Source: Alkalimonas delamerensis (lineage in GTDB: Bacteria > Pseudomonadota > Gammaproteobacteria > Enterobacterales > Alteromonadaceae). From it: a stretch of 64,000 bases of DNA. The notes beneath the pieces were generated by a model, which worked only from the letters and a program-made list of their open reading frames with translations, ran no database searches and was not told the origin of the DNA. The stretch spans positions 186,001-250,000 of the forward strand of contig NZ_JAUZVY010000006.1 in the NCBI RefSeq assembly GCF_030717955.1, given 5' to 3'. Of this stretch, positions 53,148 through 62,402 are shown one piece after another. The first letter of the stretch is position 1. Each line of letters opens with the position of its first letter. Position numbers and translations under genes: made by a program.

Positions 53148-54284
53148 TCACAGACCAAAGACAACTTTTTCGCTTTTCAGCAGCCGGCTGCTGCCATAGC
53201 TGAACAGGACAAAAAGCAGCAAGGTTAGCAGGGTGGAGACCAGCAATTGCGGCAGTGGCAGCGCACTTCCTTTTAAATACTCAATCATCGCTTGCTGCTG
53301 TGCTGCAATCGGCAACCATTGCACGTAGTCGGTGGCAATGTTGTAGGTGGTGACCATACTCAACGTCAGTGGAATAAAGAGTACCATGGTGACGTAGGTT
53401 TGCGCTTCTTTGAACGACTTGGCCAAAAACGAAACCAAGACTTGCAAACTGGCTGACAGCAGCGCCAGCGGCAGGCCAATCAACAGCGTAAACACCATAA
53501 AGTCGGCATTCAAACGAATGGTAAAGCCCAATTGCTCCCAGGGCACCAAGCCATAAGCAAACTTGGAAACGACTAAAATGACCACCAGACCCAGCATGGA
53601 AAAGCTGGTAATGGCCAGCACTTTGGCGACAACCAGCTGCCAGCTTAGCAATGGCTGACTGAGCAACAAGGTCAGGGAGTTGCGTTCACGCTCACCGGCA
53701 CTGGTATCAATGGCCAGGTTCATGGCGGCGTAAAACAAGGTCAGAATGATGGTCAGGGTAGCAATCCCCAAAAACATGCCACCACGCGAATCCGGCGTTG
53801 CCTGATCATGGATTTGCACATCCACCGGTTGCATCAGCGCCGGATCAATACCACGCGCCATCAGCCGCAGTTGGGCCACCTCACTGTTGTAGCGCCCCAG
53901 TGCCCGCTCGATGCGCCGGATGGAGCTTAGCAAGCGATCATCCGAATGATCGGCATCCAAAATCACCGTCGCCGGCCGACCTTGCTGCATCTGTTGTTCA
54001 AAGTTATCCGCCAGCGATAGCCGGATTGCTCTGGCTTTACCTTCATCGCCATGAAAAATCTCCCGGTTGGCCAGGTACTGCACCAGAGCAGGGCCAGCTT
54101 CGGCGTTATCGATGCGGATATACAGCTCATCGTTCGAACTTAATTGCTGCAGCAGTACCGCAAACAACAGGCACATTAGCACCGGGGTACCGATGGCGTA
54201 ATACAGGCCTGCCATGACTGAGCGTTTATCACGGCTGGCATCCAGCAGTTCTTTTCGTAATAAAGTGCGAATTAATGCGATCAT
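53148..54284 (-). CDS. NatB-type ABC-2 permease
   Basis: 378 residues. A first membrane helix (about 22-45), a long periplasmic loop (to about 165) and five further helices give the ABC-2 permease layout of Bacillus NatB (Na+ exporter) and relatives. The start of the last block, MFLGIATLTIILTLFYAAMNLAIDTSAGERERNSLTLLLSQPL, is typical. It overlaps the ATPase gene by 4 bp and is the last gene of the hydrolase-ATPase-permease operon. The substrate may be Na+, a peptide or another molecule. Confidence 0.88.
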   Translation of the reverse strand: MIALIRTLLRKELLDASRDKRSVMAGLYYAIGTPVLMCLLFAVLLQQLSSNDELYIRIDNAEAGPALVQYLANREIFHGDEGKARAIRLSLADNFEQQMQQGRPATVILDADHSDDRLLSSIRRIERALGRYNSEVAQLRLMARGIDPALMQPVDVQIHDQATPDSRGGMFLGIATLTIILTLFYAAMNLAIDTSAGERERNSLTLLLSQPLLSWQLVVAKVLAITSFSMLGLVVILVVSKFAYGLVPWEQLGFTIRLNADFMVFTLLIGLPLALLSASLQVLVSFLAKSFKEAQTYVTMVLFIPLTLSMVTTYNIATDYVQWLPIAAQQQAMIEYLKGSALPLPQLLVSTLLTLLLFVLFSYGSSRLLKSEKVVFGL

Positions 54285-55015
54285 GCTGCGATTCCTTCAT
54301 CGGTTCCAATTAATGCAATAAATGCTTCTTCCAAATTGGCTTTGCCAGTACGGTCGCAAAGCTCTGATGGCGTTCCTTGCGCCAAAACACGGCCTTTGGC
54401 CATCACCACCACCTGATCGCAGAGGGCAGCAACCTCCTGCATCACATGGCTGGAAAACAGCACGCAATGCCCTTGTTGCTTCAGGCGCAACAGCAACTCA
54501 CGCAAAACTCGGGTGCTCATCACATCCAGACCGCGGGTGGGTTCATCCAGCACAATATTGGTCGGCTGGTGCACAATGGACTGCGCCAAGGCCACTTTCA
54601 TCTGTTGGCCCTGCGAAAACCCCTGACTGCGCCGGTCGGCAATGTCGTCCATCTGCAATACTTGCAGCACTTTGGCAGTCGCCTCCCGCGCATCGGCGGT
54701 TGTCATGCCATGGATCCCGGCAAAAAACTCCAGATACTCACGTGGGGTTAATCGCTCGTACAGGCCAAAAGGATCCGGAAACAACCCCAGCTGCTTGCGT
54801 GCCTGCAGTGGTTGCCTGGCGATATCCAGCCCATCGATTTCAGCCAGACCACGGTCGGCTTTTAGCAGGCCAAACAAGGTGCGTAAGCATGTGGTTTTTC
54901 CGGCTCCATTGGGTCCCAACAAACCGGTAATGGTGCCATTCTCTGCCTGGAAGCTCAGGCCATTTAGCGCCTGAACATCGCCTATTTTTTTGTACAAATC
55001 CGTGACTTTGATCAT
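54281..55015 (-). CDS. NatA-type ABC transporter ATPase
   Basis: 244 residues. Walker A GPNGAGKTT is near residue 34, the signature is FSQGQQMKVALAQSIVH, Walker B is NIVLDEPTRGLD and the switch His is in SSHVMQEV. The signature has Gln where Gly is usual, as in several NatA-like proteins. It powers the NatB-type permease downstream (4-bp overlap) and begins 3 bp after the stop of the hydrolase gene. Confidence 0.93.
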   Translation of the reverse strand: MIKVTDLYKKIGDVQALNGLSFQAENGTITGLLGPNGAGKTTCLRTLFGLLKADRGLAEIDGLDIARQPLQARKQLGLFPDPFGLYERLTPREYLEFFAGIHGMTTADAREATAKVLQVLQMDDIADRRSQGFSQGQQMKVALAQSIVHQPTNIVLDEPTRGLDVMSTRVLRELLLRLKQQGHCVLFSSHVMQEVAALCDQVVVMAKGRVLAQGTPSELCDRTGKANLEEAFIALIGTDEGIAA

Positions 55016-55018
55016 GAC

Positions 55019-56710
55019 TTACTCCTGACTCTGAGGCTGTGTTGACGCTGGTGCTGTCGGCATCGCGATGCCATTGGCGTTGGTCAAAAAGGGTTGACGA
55101 AGCGGTTGTTCCAGACAGCTGCCATCCAGCGCTTCGACCGACTGTTCCGAAATAAACTGACTGATTAATTTGGGGGCGCAGCGACTTTGGCTGGCGACGA
55201 TATGGGTCGCCTCCGGCGCAATCAGATGTTTGGCATGACGCATTTCAGCCATCGCAAGCTCAGCTCCCTCGGGCGGCGTGACCGGATCCAAGCCTCCGGA
55301 TAGCAGCAATACCGGTATATCGGTGCTTAGAGGTTGCAGAAAGTCCGCTGCTACAGGTGTTAGCTGCCAGATCGGACAGATGTTGTCGACGGCTTCCATC
55401 CATTCATGGCCCAGATAACTGCCGCTGTAGTAAGCCCGGTTTTCTTCGGTCCAAAATGGCCAGTCTTCCGCGCAGACCACAGCGGTATTCACTCCGACGG
55501 ACAAGTCGGTCACCATGTCCTGTGCCAGCATCAAACCGACCAGAGCGCTGTAATCCCCCTGGCTGGCCTTTTCAACAGCCAATGGGATCAAAGCACGGGT
55601 GCTGTTGCTGTAGAGCCCAAATCGAAGCGCCTGCTGCAACTTGGAGCGGGTTAGTGTCAGCTCGATGCGTTCAAAGGTGCGGGGATGCCGCACTTGTGTG
55701 TGGATGGGCGCTTGCTCAAGCTGTGTGATCAGCTGCTGCAACTGCTGGCTTGCTGCTGGAAATGACTTGCTACAAGCCGTTGAGGTTTCGCAGTCCCGGT
55801 ACAATGCCGCTAAGGAGGCATCCGATGCCAGCCCCATAGCCGCAAAACTTTGCTGAAAAGGAACCACCCCATCCAAAGTCGCACTCAACACAGCTTCCGG
55901 GTACTGCCGCATGTATTCCTGCGCCATACGGGTGCCATAAGAGCCACCGTACAAATGAAGCTTATGGTAACCCAGTGCTATCCGGACGGCTTCGAAATCA
56001 CTGGCTGCAGCCTGAGTGGTGTAATGCTGCAAATCAACCTGAAGCTGTTGCTGGCAAGTCTTCATCTCGCTGCGAATCAGTGCTGCCATGTCGATTGAAG
56101 TCTCATCGAGCGCAAACTGAGTGACAAGATCCATCGAATCGCATTGCAATAATCCGGACCGGCCAGTGCCACGCTGGTCAACCAACACAATATCACGAGT
56201 CTCGCGGGCATAGCGCAACGAGTGCTCGAAGCTTGCAGCCGCATCAAAAGCCGATTGCCCAGGCCCACCGGCAAATGCCAGCACCGCTTCATGCGGATAG
56301 ACGGGCTTAATAGCAGGTAACACGGCAAAATGAATGCTGATGCTGCCCTGATCGCTGGCGTTACTGTCGGTTGATAGCGGTTGTTCAATACGTCCGCACA
56401 ACATGCGATCACTGAGCCCCTTGGCATGACAAGGTTCCAGCGTGGCACTGCGAGCACCGGATAAAGGCTCAGCAACAGCTGAGGCAGACAACAATAAAGC
56501 AGCCAGCATACTTAGTGCCCGTCCAGAAAGGCGGGCACTAGCGCAGCGCACGGATGCGCTGCCATTTTCGGTGCGTGCTAACGCATTGAAAATGTGAGAT
56601 AAATGGAAATCGCAATTTTCATTTGTCGCTCCAGAATAAGGGCAGGAGCCCGTTTCTGGATGAAAACTAGTTACTTGACTGAGGCGGCTTAACGAGGATG
56701 AATAGCGCAT
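55019..56710 (-). CDS. Exported alpha/beta hydrolase, tripeptidyl-aminopeptidase-like (TAP C-terminal type)
   Basis: 563 residues. Nucleophile Ser257 lies in GGSYGT, the acid in DPVTPPEGAE and the catalytic His in EATHIVASQ; a DQRGTGRSG oxyanion-loop motif comes before them. These features and the TAP-like C-terminus match the SCO7095/proline-iminopeptidase-like exported hydrolases that trim N-terminal peptides. AGGGAG fixes the ATG at 56710, but about 67 residues then precede the hydrophobic signal segment (SMLAALLLSASAVAEP), which is unusual. It heads the operon with the NatAB-type transporter. Confidence 0.87.
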   Translation of the reverse strand: MRYSSSLSRLSQVTSFHPETGSCPYSGATNENCDFHLSHIFNALARTENGSASVRCASARLSGRALSMLAALLLSASAVAEPLSGARSATLEPCHAKGLSDRMLCGRIEQPLSTDSNASDQGSISIHFAVLPAIKPVYPHEAVLAFAGGPGQSAFDAAASFEHSLRYARETRDIVLVDQRGTGRSGLLQCDSMDLVTQFALDETSIDMAALIRSEMKTCQQQLQVDLQHYTTQAAASDFEAVRIALGYHKLHLYGGSYGTRMAQEYMRQYPEAVLSATLDGVVPFQQSFAAMGLASDASLAALYRDCETSTACSKSFPAASQQLQQLITQLEQAPIHTQVRHPRTFERIELTLTRSKLQQALRFGLYSNSTRALIPLAVEKASQGDYSALVGLMLAQDMVTDLSVGVNTAVVCAEDWPFWTEENRAYYSGSYLGHEWMEAVDNICPIWQLTPVAADFLQPLSTDIPVLLLSGGLDPVTPPEGAELAMAEMRHAKHLIAPEATHIVASQSRCAPKLISQFISEQSVEALDGSCLEQPLRQPFLTNANGIAMPTAPASTQPQSQE

Positions 56711-56773
56711 CTTGACTCCCTGATATCCATGGTTTGGTAAATGACCAGCCTGTGTTCAGAACCGGATAGCCAA

Positions 56774-56808
56774 ACTATAAGGTGGCAGCTGCCCAGTGTC
56801 GCTTATCG
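56774..56808 (-). promoter_or_regulatory. Promoter of the hydrolase-NatAB operon with shared activator-type motif
   Basis: On the minus strand CGATAAGCGACAC (56808-56796) includes -35-like GCGACA, then a 17-bp spacer and -10 TATAGT (56779-56774). Motif and spacing equal those of the promoter at 50753-50787. Predicted start of transcription near 56767. Nothing else was recognised in the 307-bp gap apart from this and the terminator at 56971. Confidence 0.68.
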
Positions 56809-56970
56809 AACTCTTAGGAATTCATTCAAAACATAAATAATTTAAGCAATTGATTTTGATATATTAATTTTATTATCTAAACATTATGGGATAGCATCAG
56901 CAGAAACATTGAGTTGCTTGGTCGCTGGTATAGACGCAACGAACACCAGGCTGCTTCAATTCAACCAATA

Positions 56971-56996
56971 AAAAAGCCACCCGAAGGTGGCTTTTT
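56971..56996 (-). terminator. Terminator of the ATP synthase operon
   Basis: Perfect 11-bp stem AAAAAGCCACC / GGTGGCTTTTT with a CGAA tetraloop and T/A tails on both strands. About 22 nt past the atpC stop. Confidence 0.92.
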
Positions 56997-57017
56997 GCTG
57001 CAAGCGATTCGCTTTGC

Positions 57018-57437
57018 TTATTTGGTTTTGCGCAATTTGCGGATCAATTGCAGCTGTGCAATGGCTTCCGCCAACTGAGCCGCGGCCTCTGCGTAGTCGA
57101 AATCGGCACTGGCGTGTTGCATCGCATCTTTAGCGCGTTGTTGCGCTTCCAGAATTGCCTGCTCATCCAGATCTTCGGCCCGCTTAGCTACATCGGCCAG
57201 TACCGTGACACCATCCGGCTGCACTTCCAGCACGCCACCAGCAACATAGATGAAGTGTTCTTCACCAAATTGCTTGACGATGCGCACCATGCCTGGCTTG
57301 ATGGTGGTCAGCAAAGGACTGTGGTGCGGTAACACACCCAGAACACCTTCACTGCCGGTTACCTCGACGTACTCAACCAGACCGGAATAGATTTTATCTT
57401 CCGCACTGACTACGTCCAGATGCACTGTCATCGCCAT
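57018..57437 (-). CDS. atpC: ATP synthase F1 epsilon subunit
   Basis: 139 residues. N-terminal beta-sandwich (TVHLDVVSAEDKIYSGLVEYVEV, LGVLPHHSPLLT) that contacts the gamma subunit and c-ring, then a C-terminal two-helix hairpin that can inhibit ATP hydrolysis. It lies 17 bp after atpD and ends the operon before a strong terminator. Confidence 0.97.
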   Translation of the reverse strand: MAMTVHLDVVSAEDKIYSGLVEYVEVTGSEGVLGVLPHHSPLLTTIKPGMVRIVKQFGEEHFIYVAGGVLEVQPDGVTVLADVAKRAEDLDEQAILEAQQRAKDAMQHASADFDYAEAAAQLAEAIAQLQLIRKLRKTK

Positions 57438-57454
57438 GTCGCCTCCTCAGCTGC

Positions 57455-58843
57455 TTACTTCAGCTTATTCGCTTTCTCAACAGCTTCGTCAATGGAGCCA
57501 ACCATGTAGAAGGCTTGCTCTGGCAAGTGATCGTACTCACCGTCCAGGATGCCTTTAAAACCACGGATGGTGTCTTTCAACGACACGTACTTGCCCGGAG
57601 AACCGGTAAAGACTTCTGCCACGAAGAATGGCTGAGACAGGAAACGCTGGATTTTACGGGCACGGAATACCGTGGTTTTATCCTCGTCCGACAGCTCATC
57701 CATGCCCAGAATGGCGATGATGTCTTTCAGCTCTTTGTAACGCTGCAGTACAGTCTGCACGCCACGGGCAACTTCGTAGTGCTCTTTGCCAATGACCAGC
57801 GGATCCAACTGACGTGAAGTGGAGTCCAGTGGGTCAATCGCCGGGTAAATACCCAAAGAAGCGATGTTCCGGCTCAGTACTACGGTTGCATCCAAGTGCG
57901 AGAAGGTGGTTGCTGGCGATGGATCCGTCAAGTCATCCGCAGGCACGTAAACGGCCTGAATGGAGGTGATGGAACCGGTTTTGGTCGAGGTGATCCGCTC
58001 TTGCAGCACACCCATTTCCTCGGCCAGCGTCGGCTGATAACCTACCGCCGATGGCATACGACCCAGCAGTGCCGATACTTCGGTACCGGCCAGGGTGTAA
58101 CGGTAGATGTTATCCACGAAGAACAGCACGTCACGGCCTTCATCACGGAATTTTTCCGCCATGGTCAGACCGGTCAGGGCCACACGCAGACGGTTGCCTG
58201 GTGGTTCGTTCATCTGACCATACACCAGCGATACTTTATCCAGTACGTTGGAGTCTTTCATTTCGTGGTAGAAGTCGTTACCTTCACGGGTACGCTCACC
58301 CACACCGGCAAACACCGAGTAACCGCTGTGCTCGATCGCGATGTTGCGGATCAGCTCCATCATGTTCACGGTTTTACCAACACCGGCACCACCGAACAGA
58401 CCAACTTTACCACCCTTGGCGAACGGACATACCAGGTCGATAACCTTGATGCCGGTTTCCAGCAGGGCGTTGGATGCGGACTGATCTTCGTAGCTTGGTG
58501 CTTCGCGGTGGATGGACCAACGCTCTTCTTCACCAATAGGGCCCGCTTCGTCGATCGGCTCACCCAATACGTTCATAATACGGCCCAGTGTGGCTTTGCC
58601 CACGGGTACCTGAATGGCTTTACCGGTATTGCTGACGGCAGCACCACGGCGCAGACCATCCGTTGTGCCCAGTGCGATGGTACGTACTGTGCCGCCACCC
58701 AGCTGCTGCTGAACTTCCAGCACCAGACCAGCGAGCTCGCCATCAGTTACGTTCAACGCGTCATAGATACCAGGTACCGCATCTTGTGGAAAATCGATAT
58801 CCACAACGGCGCCAATAATTTGGACTACCTTACCTTGACTCAT
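57455..58843 (-). CDS. atpD: ATP synthase F1 beta subunit (catalytic)
   Basis: 462 residues. P-loop GGAGVGKTV, catalytic GERTREG motif and the DELSEEDK-like stretch (here DELSDEDK) are all present, as needed for ATP synthesis at the alpha/beta interface. A 327-codon open frame on the opposite strand is a codon-bias shadow. Spacing to atpG is 32 bp. Confidence 0.98.
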   Translation of the reverse strand: MSQGKVVQIIGAVVDIDFPQDAVPGIYDALNVTDGELAGLVLEVQQQLGGGTVRTIALGTTDGLRRGAAVSNTGKAIQVPVGKATLGRIMNVLGEPIDEAGPIGEEERWSIHREAPSYEDQSASNALLETGIKVIDLVCPFAKGGKVGLFGGAGVGKTVNMMELIRNIAIEHSGYSVFAGVGERTREGNDFYHEMKDSNVLDKVSLVYGQMNEPPGNRLRVALTGLTMAEKFRDEGRDVLFFVDNIYRYTLAGTEVSALLGRMPSAVGYQPTLAEEMGVLQERITSTKTGSITSIQAVYVPADDLTDPSPATTFSHLDATVVLSRNIASLGIYPAIDPLDSTSRQLDPLVIGKEHYEVARGVQTVLQRYKELKDIIAILGMDELSDEDKTTVFRARKIQRFLSQPFFVAEVFTGSPGKYVSLKDTIRGFKGILDGEYDHLPEQAFYMVGSIDEAVEKANKLK

Positions 58844-58875
58844 GTTGTTTCCTCAAATGTCTCAAAACTGTTCAC

Positions 58876-59739
58876 TTAACCAACCGCAGCTGCGCCCGAT
58901 ACAATCTCACTCAGCTCTTGAGTGATGGCCGCCTGACGCGCTTTGTTGTAAACCAACTTCAGCTCATCCATCAGGTTGCCGGCGTTGTCGGTTGCGGCTT
59001 TCATCGCCACCATACGGGCAGCGTGTTCGCAAGCCGCATTTTCTACCAGCCCCTGATACACCAGCGATTCCATGTAGCGATCCATCAGCATATCGATGAT
59101 CGGCTCTGGCTTGGGTTCGTAGATGTAATCCCACTTGTATTTACGCTTAGGCGCATCGTGGGTTGGCAAAGGCAACAGTTGATCGATCCTTGGCTCTTGT
59201 TTCATGGTGTTGACAAACTGGTTGTACACCAAATAGAGGCGATCGATTCGACCTTCCAGATAAGCTTTCAGCATCACCTGCACGGTCCCAATGATGTCAG
59301 CCAGTTTTGGGCTTTCACTGGAACCGGCTTGCTGAGCCAGTACCTTGCCACCGAAACGACGGAAAAAGGCGGTTGCTTTGTTGCCAATCAGGGCAAACTC
59401 GGTCGCAACACCCTGGCTTTTCCAGTCTTTCAGCTCGAGCAGCACACGCTTAAACTCGTTGCTGTTCAGGCCGCCACAAAGACCACGATCGGTTGAGATA
59501 ATGATGTAACCGACGGTTTTGACTTCACGCTCAACCATGTAAGGATGACGATAGTCCAGATTACCACCGGCCATATTTCCGACCACTTTGCGCATACCTT
59601 CAGCGTATGGGCGGGATGCAGCGACTCGATCCTGCGCGCGGCGCATTTTACTGACCGCAACCTTTTCCATAGCGCTGGTGATCTTGCGAGTATTGTTAAT
59701 ACTCCCAATTTTGCTTTTTATCTCTTTACCACCGGCCAT
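58876..59739 (-). CDS. atpG: ATP synthase F1 gamma subunit (rotor shaft)
   Basis: 287 residues. The terminal helices that form the rotating coiled coil are recognisable: KEIKSKIGSINNTRKITSAME at the N-terminus and YNKARQAAITQELSEIVSGA at the C-terminus; the SDRGLCGGLN loop lies in the central domain (here STDRGLCGGLN). Normal length and position between atpA and atpD. Confidence 0.97.
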   Translation of the reverse strand: MAGGKEIKSKIGSINNTRKITSAMEKVAVSKMRRAQDRVAASRPYAEGMRKVVGNMAGGNLDYRHPYMVEREVKTVGYIIISTDRGLCGGLNSNEFKRVLLELKDWKSQGVATEFALIGNKATAFFRRFGGKVLAQQAGSSESPKLADIIGTVQVMLKAYLEGRIDRLYLVYNQFVNTMKQEPRIDQLLPLPTHDAPKRKYKWDYIYEPKPEPIIDMLMDRYMESLVYQGLVENAACEHAARMVAMKAATDNAGNLMDELKLVYNKARQAAITQELSEIVSGAAAVG

Positions 59740-59794
59740 GACGATGTCTCCGTTTCATTCAACGACTAAGGGTGGCCAGGCCACCCATGTCTTG

Positions 59795-61336
59795 TTACCA
59801 GGTTTGGGTGGACTTGAAGGTCTCAACCACCTTTTTCAAACCTGCTTCAATCTCGTCGTTGTAACCACCGGTTTTGTTGATTTCTGCCAGCAGCTCAGCA
59901 TGCTCAGACTTGGCATAGGACAACAGAGCCGACTCAAAGTCGCCAATCTTGTCGGTCGCCACATCTTTCATAAAGCCTTTTTCGATGGCAAAAATAGACA
60001 ACGTCATGTCCGCGACGCTCATTGGCGCGTACTGCAGCTGCTTCATCAGTTCAGTAACTTTCTGACCATGCTCCAACTGGGCACGGGTCGCGTCATCCAA
60101 ATCCGAAGCAAACTGAGCGAAAGCCGCCAATTCAGCGTACTGAGCCAGGGCCAGACGGATACCGCCACCCAGCTTTTTGATGGCTTTGGTCTGAGCCGCA
60201 CCACCCACCCGCGATACCGAGATACCCGCATTCACCGCAGGGCGAATACCGGCATTGAACAAATCGGTTTCCAGGAAGATCTGGCCATCGGTGATGGAGA
60301 TCACGTTGGTCGGTACGAACGCAGAAACGTCACCCGCCTGGGTTTCAATGATTGGCAGGGCGGTTAAAGAACCGGTTTTGCCTTTCACTTCACCATTGGT
60401 CAGACGCTCAACGTAGTCGGCATTGACACGAGATGCACGCTCCAGCAAACGGGAGTGCAAATAGAACACATCACCCGGGTAGGCTTCACGGCCTGGTGGA
60501 CGACGCAGCAACAAAGAAATCTGACGATAAGCAACAGCTTGCTTGGACAAGTCATCGTACACGATCAGCGCATCTTCACCGCGGTCACGGAAGTACTCAC
60601 CCATGGTACAGCCGGCGTAAGGTGCCAGGAACTGCAGGGCCGCAGCTTCCGAAGCAGAAGCCACCACCACGATGGTGTGGGCCAGAGCGCCGTGCTCTTC
60701 CAGCTTGCGCACCACGTTGGCAATGGTGGATGCTTTTTGGCCAACCGCCACATAGATACACTTAACACCAGTGCCTTTCTGGTTGATGATGGCATCGATG
60801 GCCAGTGCCGTTTTACCGGTCTGACGGTCACCGATCACCAACTCACGCTGGCCACGACCGATTGGGATCATCGAGTCAACCGACTTGTAGCCGGTTTGCA
60901 GAGGCTGGTCGACCGATTGACGGTCAATAACGCCCGGAGCAATTTTTTCAACCGGCTCAAAGCCGGCTGCATCGATTGCGCCTTTGCCATCGATAGGTGC
61001 ACCCAGGGTGTTTACCACACGACCCAGCAGGGCTTCACCAACCGGAACTTCTAAGATACGGCCAGTGCTTTTAACTTTAGTGCCTTCGGTCAGGTCCGCG
61101 TACGGGCCCATGACAACGGCACCAACAGAATTGCGCTCTAAGTTCAGCGCAATTGCGTAACGGTTGCCAGGAAGCTCAATCATTTCACCCTGCATACAGT
61201 CTGCAAGGCCATTGATGCGAATGATACCGTCCGTTACCTGAACGATGGTACCTTCATTGCGAGCTTCACTGACCACATCGAACTGAGCAATACGTTGCTT
61301 AATCAGTTCAGCAATTTCAGTGGAATTCAGTTGCAT
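59795..61336 (-). CDS. atpA: ATP synthase F1 alpha subunit
   Basis: 513 residues, identical in length to E. coli AtpA. Nucleotide-binding P-loop GDRQTGKT near residue 169 and the ISVSRVGGAAQ stretch that supplies the catalytic arginine are present. Non-catalytic partner of beta in the hexamer. It lies 14 bp after atpH and 55 bp before atpG. Confidence 0.98.
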   Translation of the reverse strand: MQLNSTEIAELIKQRIAQFDVVSEARNEGTIVQVTDGIIRINGLADCMQGEMIELPGNRYAIALNLERNSVGAVVMGPYADLTEGTKVKSTGRILEVPVGEALLGRVVNTLGAPIDGKGAIDAAGFEPVEKIAPGVIDRQSVDQPLQTGYKSVDSMIPIGRGQRELVIGDRQTGKTALAIDAIINQKGTGVKCIYVAVGQKASTIANVVRKLEEHGALAHTIVVVASASEAAALQFLAPYAGCTMGEYFRDRGEDALIVYDDLSKQAVAYRQISLLLRRPPGREAYPGDVFYLHSRLLERASRVNADYVERLTNGEVKGKTGSLTALPIIETQAGDVSAFVPTNVISITDGQIFLETDLFNAGIRPAVNAGISVSRVGGAAQTKAIKKLGGGIRLALAQYAELAAFAQFASDLDDATRAQLEHGQKVTELMKQLQYAPMSVADMTLSIFAIEKGFMKDVATDKIGDFESALLSYAKSEHAELLAEINKTGGYNDEIEAGLKKVVETFKSTQTW

Positions 61337-61350
61337 ACTCTGTTTCCTAA

Positions 61351-61884
61351 TTAGGACTGCAGCGTGGTGATAAGCCGATCCAGCTTACCACGGACCGAGC
61401 CGTCGATGACCAGGTCACCCGCTTGCATTAACATACCGCCGACCACATTAGGATCAACGCTACAGTTCAATTTTACGTTTCGCTCCAGACGCTTGGATAA
61501 AGCAGCGACCAGCTTTTCCTGTGCAGCAGCATCAAGCGGCTTGGCTGAGGTGACATCCACCAGCACTTCGCGCTCGTGGTCATTTTTCAATTCAGCAAAA
61601 TGAACCAGAACCTCAGGCAACGCCTGCAGACGTTTGTTTTCAGCCATCAGCCTGATCAGATTCTGAACAGGCTGAGTGAGCTGATCCGCACAAACTTGAT
61701 TGAACAAGTTGGCTTGGGTTTCTGCAGTGCTGTTGCTGCCCAAAAAAGCGATCATTTGGGGGTCCTTTGCGACTTCAGCGGCAAAGGTCAGCATCTGTTG
61801 CCAATCAGCCAATTGCTTTTGCTCTACAGCATAGTCAAAGGCTGCTTTGGCATAAGGACGAGCAATATTCGTCAAGTTTGACAT
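61351..61884 (-). CDS. atpH: ATP synthase delta subunit (stator)
   Basis: 177 residues, all helical N-terminal domain (ARPYAKAAFDYAVEQKQL) that caps the alpha/beta hexamer, and a C-terminal domain ending KLDRLITTLQS that binds the b-subunit dimer. Both ends match the OSCP/delta family. It lies 12 bp after atpF. Confidence 0.96.
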   Translation of the reverse strand: MSNLTNIARPYAKAAFDYAVEQKQLADWQQMLTFAAEVAKDPQMIAFLGSNSTAETQANLFNQVCADQLTQPVQNLIRLMAENKRLQALPEVLVHFAELKNDHEREVLVDVTSAKPLDAAAQEKLVAALSKRLERNVKLNCSVDPNVVGGMLMQAGDLVIDGSVRGKLDRLITTLQS

Positions 61885-61896
61885 GGCTCGCTCCTT

Positions 61897-62367
61897 TTAC
61901 AGTTCCTGGACCAGTTTTTCCAGAATGTCGCTATGTGCAGCGTCATCAATTTCGCGTTGCAGGATGCGCTCGGCACCAGCCACGGCCAAGGCCGCCACTT
62001 GTTTGCGCAGATCTTCACGTAAGCGGCTTTTCTCTGCTTCCACTTCCGCCCGCGCCTGAGCCAGGATGTGATCCCGCTCTTCGTTGGCTTTGATGGTCGC
62101 TTCTTCGATCAGCTTGCCTTCGCGTTTTTGGGCCTGCTTGATAATAGCAGCGCCCTGATCTTTAGCTTCCCGCAGGATGTCTTTGGCCTTGTCCTGAGCG
62201 ATTTGCAGATCTTTCTCTGCCCGATCAGTGTGGGCCAAGCCATCAGCGATTTTTTTCTGGCGCTCTTCAATCGCTGCGTTGATCGGTGGCCACACAAATT
62301 TCAGTGTGAACCACACGAAGACCGCCATCGCAATCGATTGACCTATTAGGGTTGCGTTTATATCCAC
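61897..62367 (-). CDS. atpF: ATP synthase F0 b subunit (stator)
   Basis: 156 residues. One N-terminal membrane helix (MDINATLIGQSIAMAVFVWF) followed by a long charged coiled coil (AEKDLQIAQDKAKDIL..., AQARAEVEAEKSRL). As expected for the peripheral stalk, same length as E. coli b. Confidence 0.97.
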   Translation of the reverse strand: MDINATLIGQSIAMAVFVWFTLKFVWPPINAAIEERQKKIADGLAHTDRAEKDLQIAQDKAKDILREAKDQGAAIIKQAQKREGKLIEEATIKANEERDHILAQARAEVEAEKSRLREDLRKQVAALAVAGAERILQREIDDAAHSDILEKLVQEL

Positions 62368-62402
62368 AACGAGCCTCCTTTAAAGTTGATGAACGAGGAC
62401 TC

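Noticed and set aside
57896..58879. 327-codon open frame on the plus strand opposite atpD
   Set aside because: Antisense shadow of a highly biased gene; no ribosome-binding site, and the peptide resembles no family. The 244-codon frame opposite atpB (62690-63424) is rejected for the same reason.
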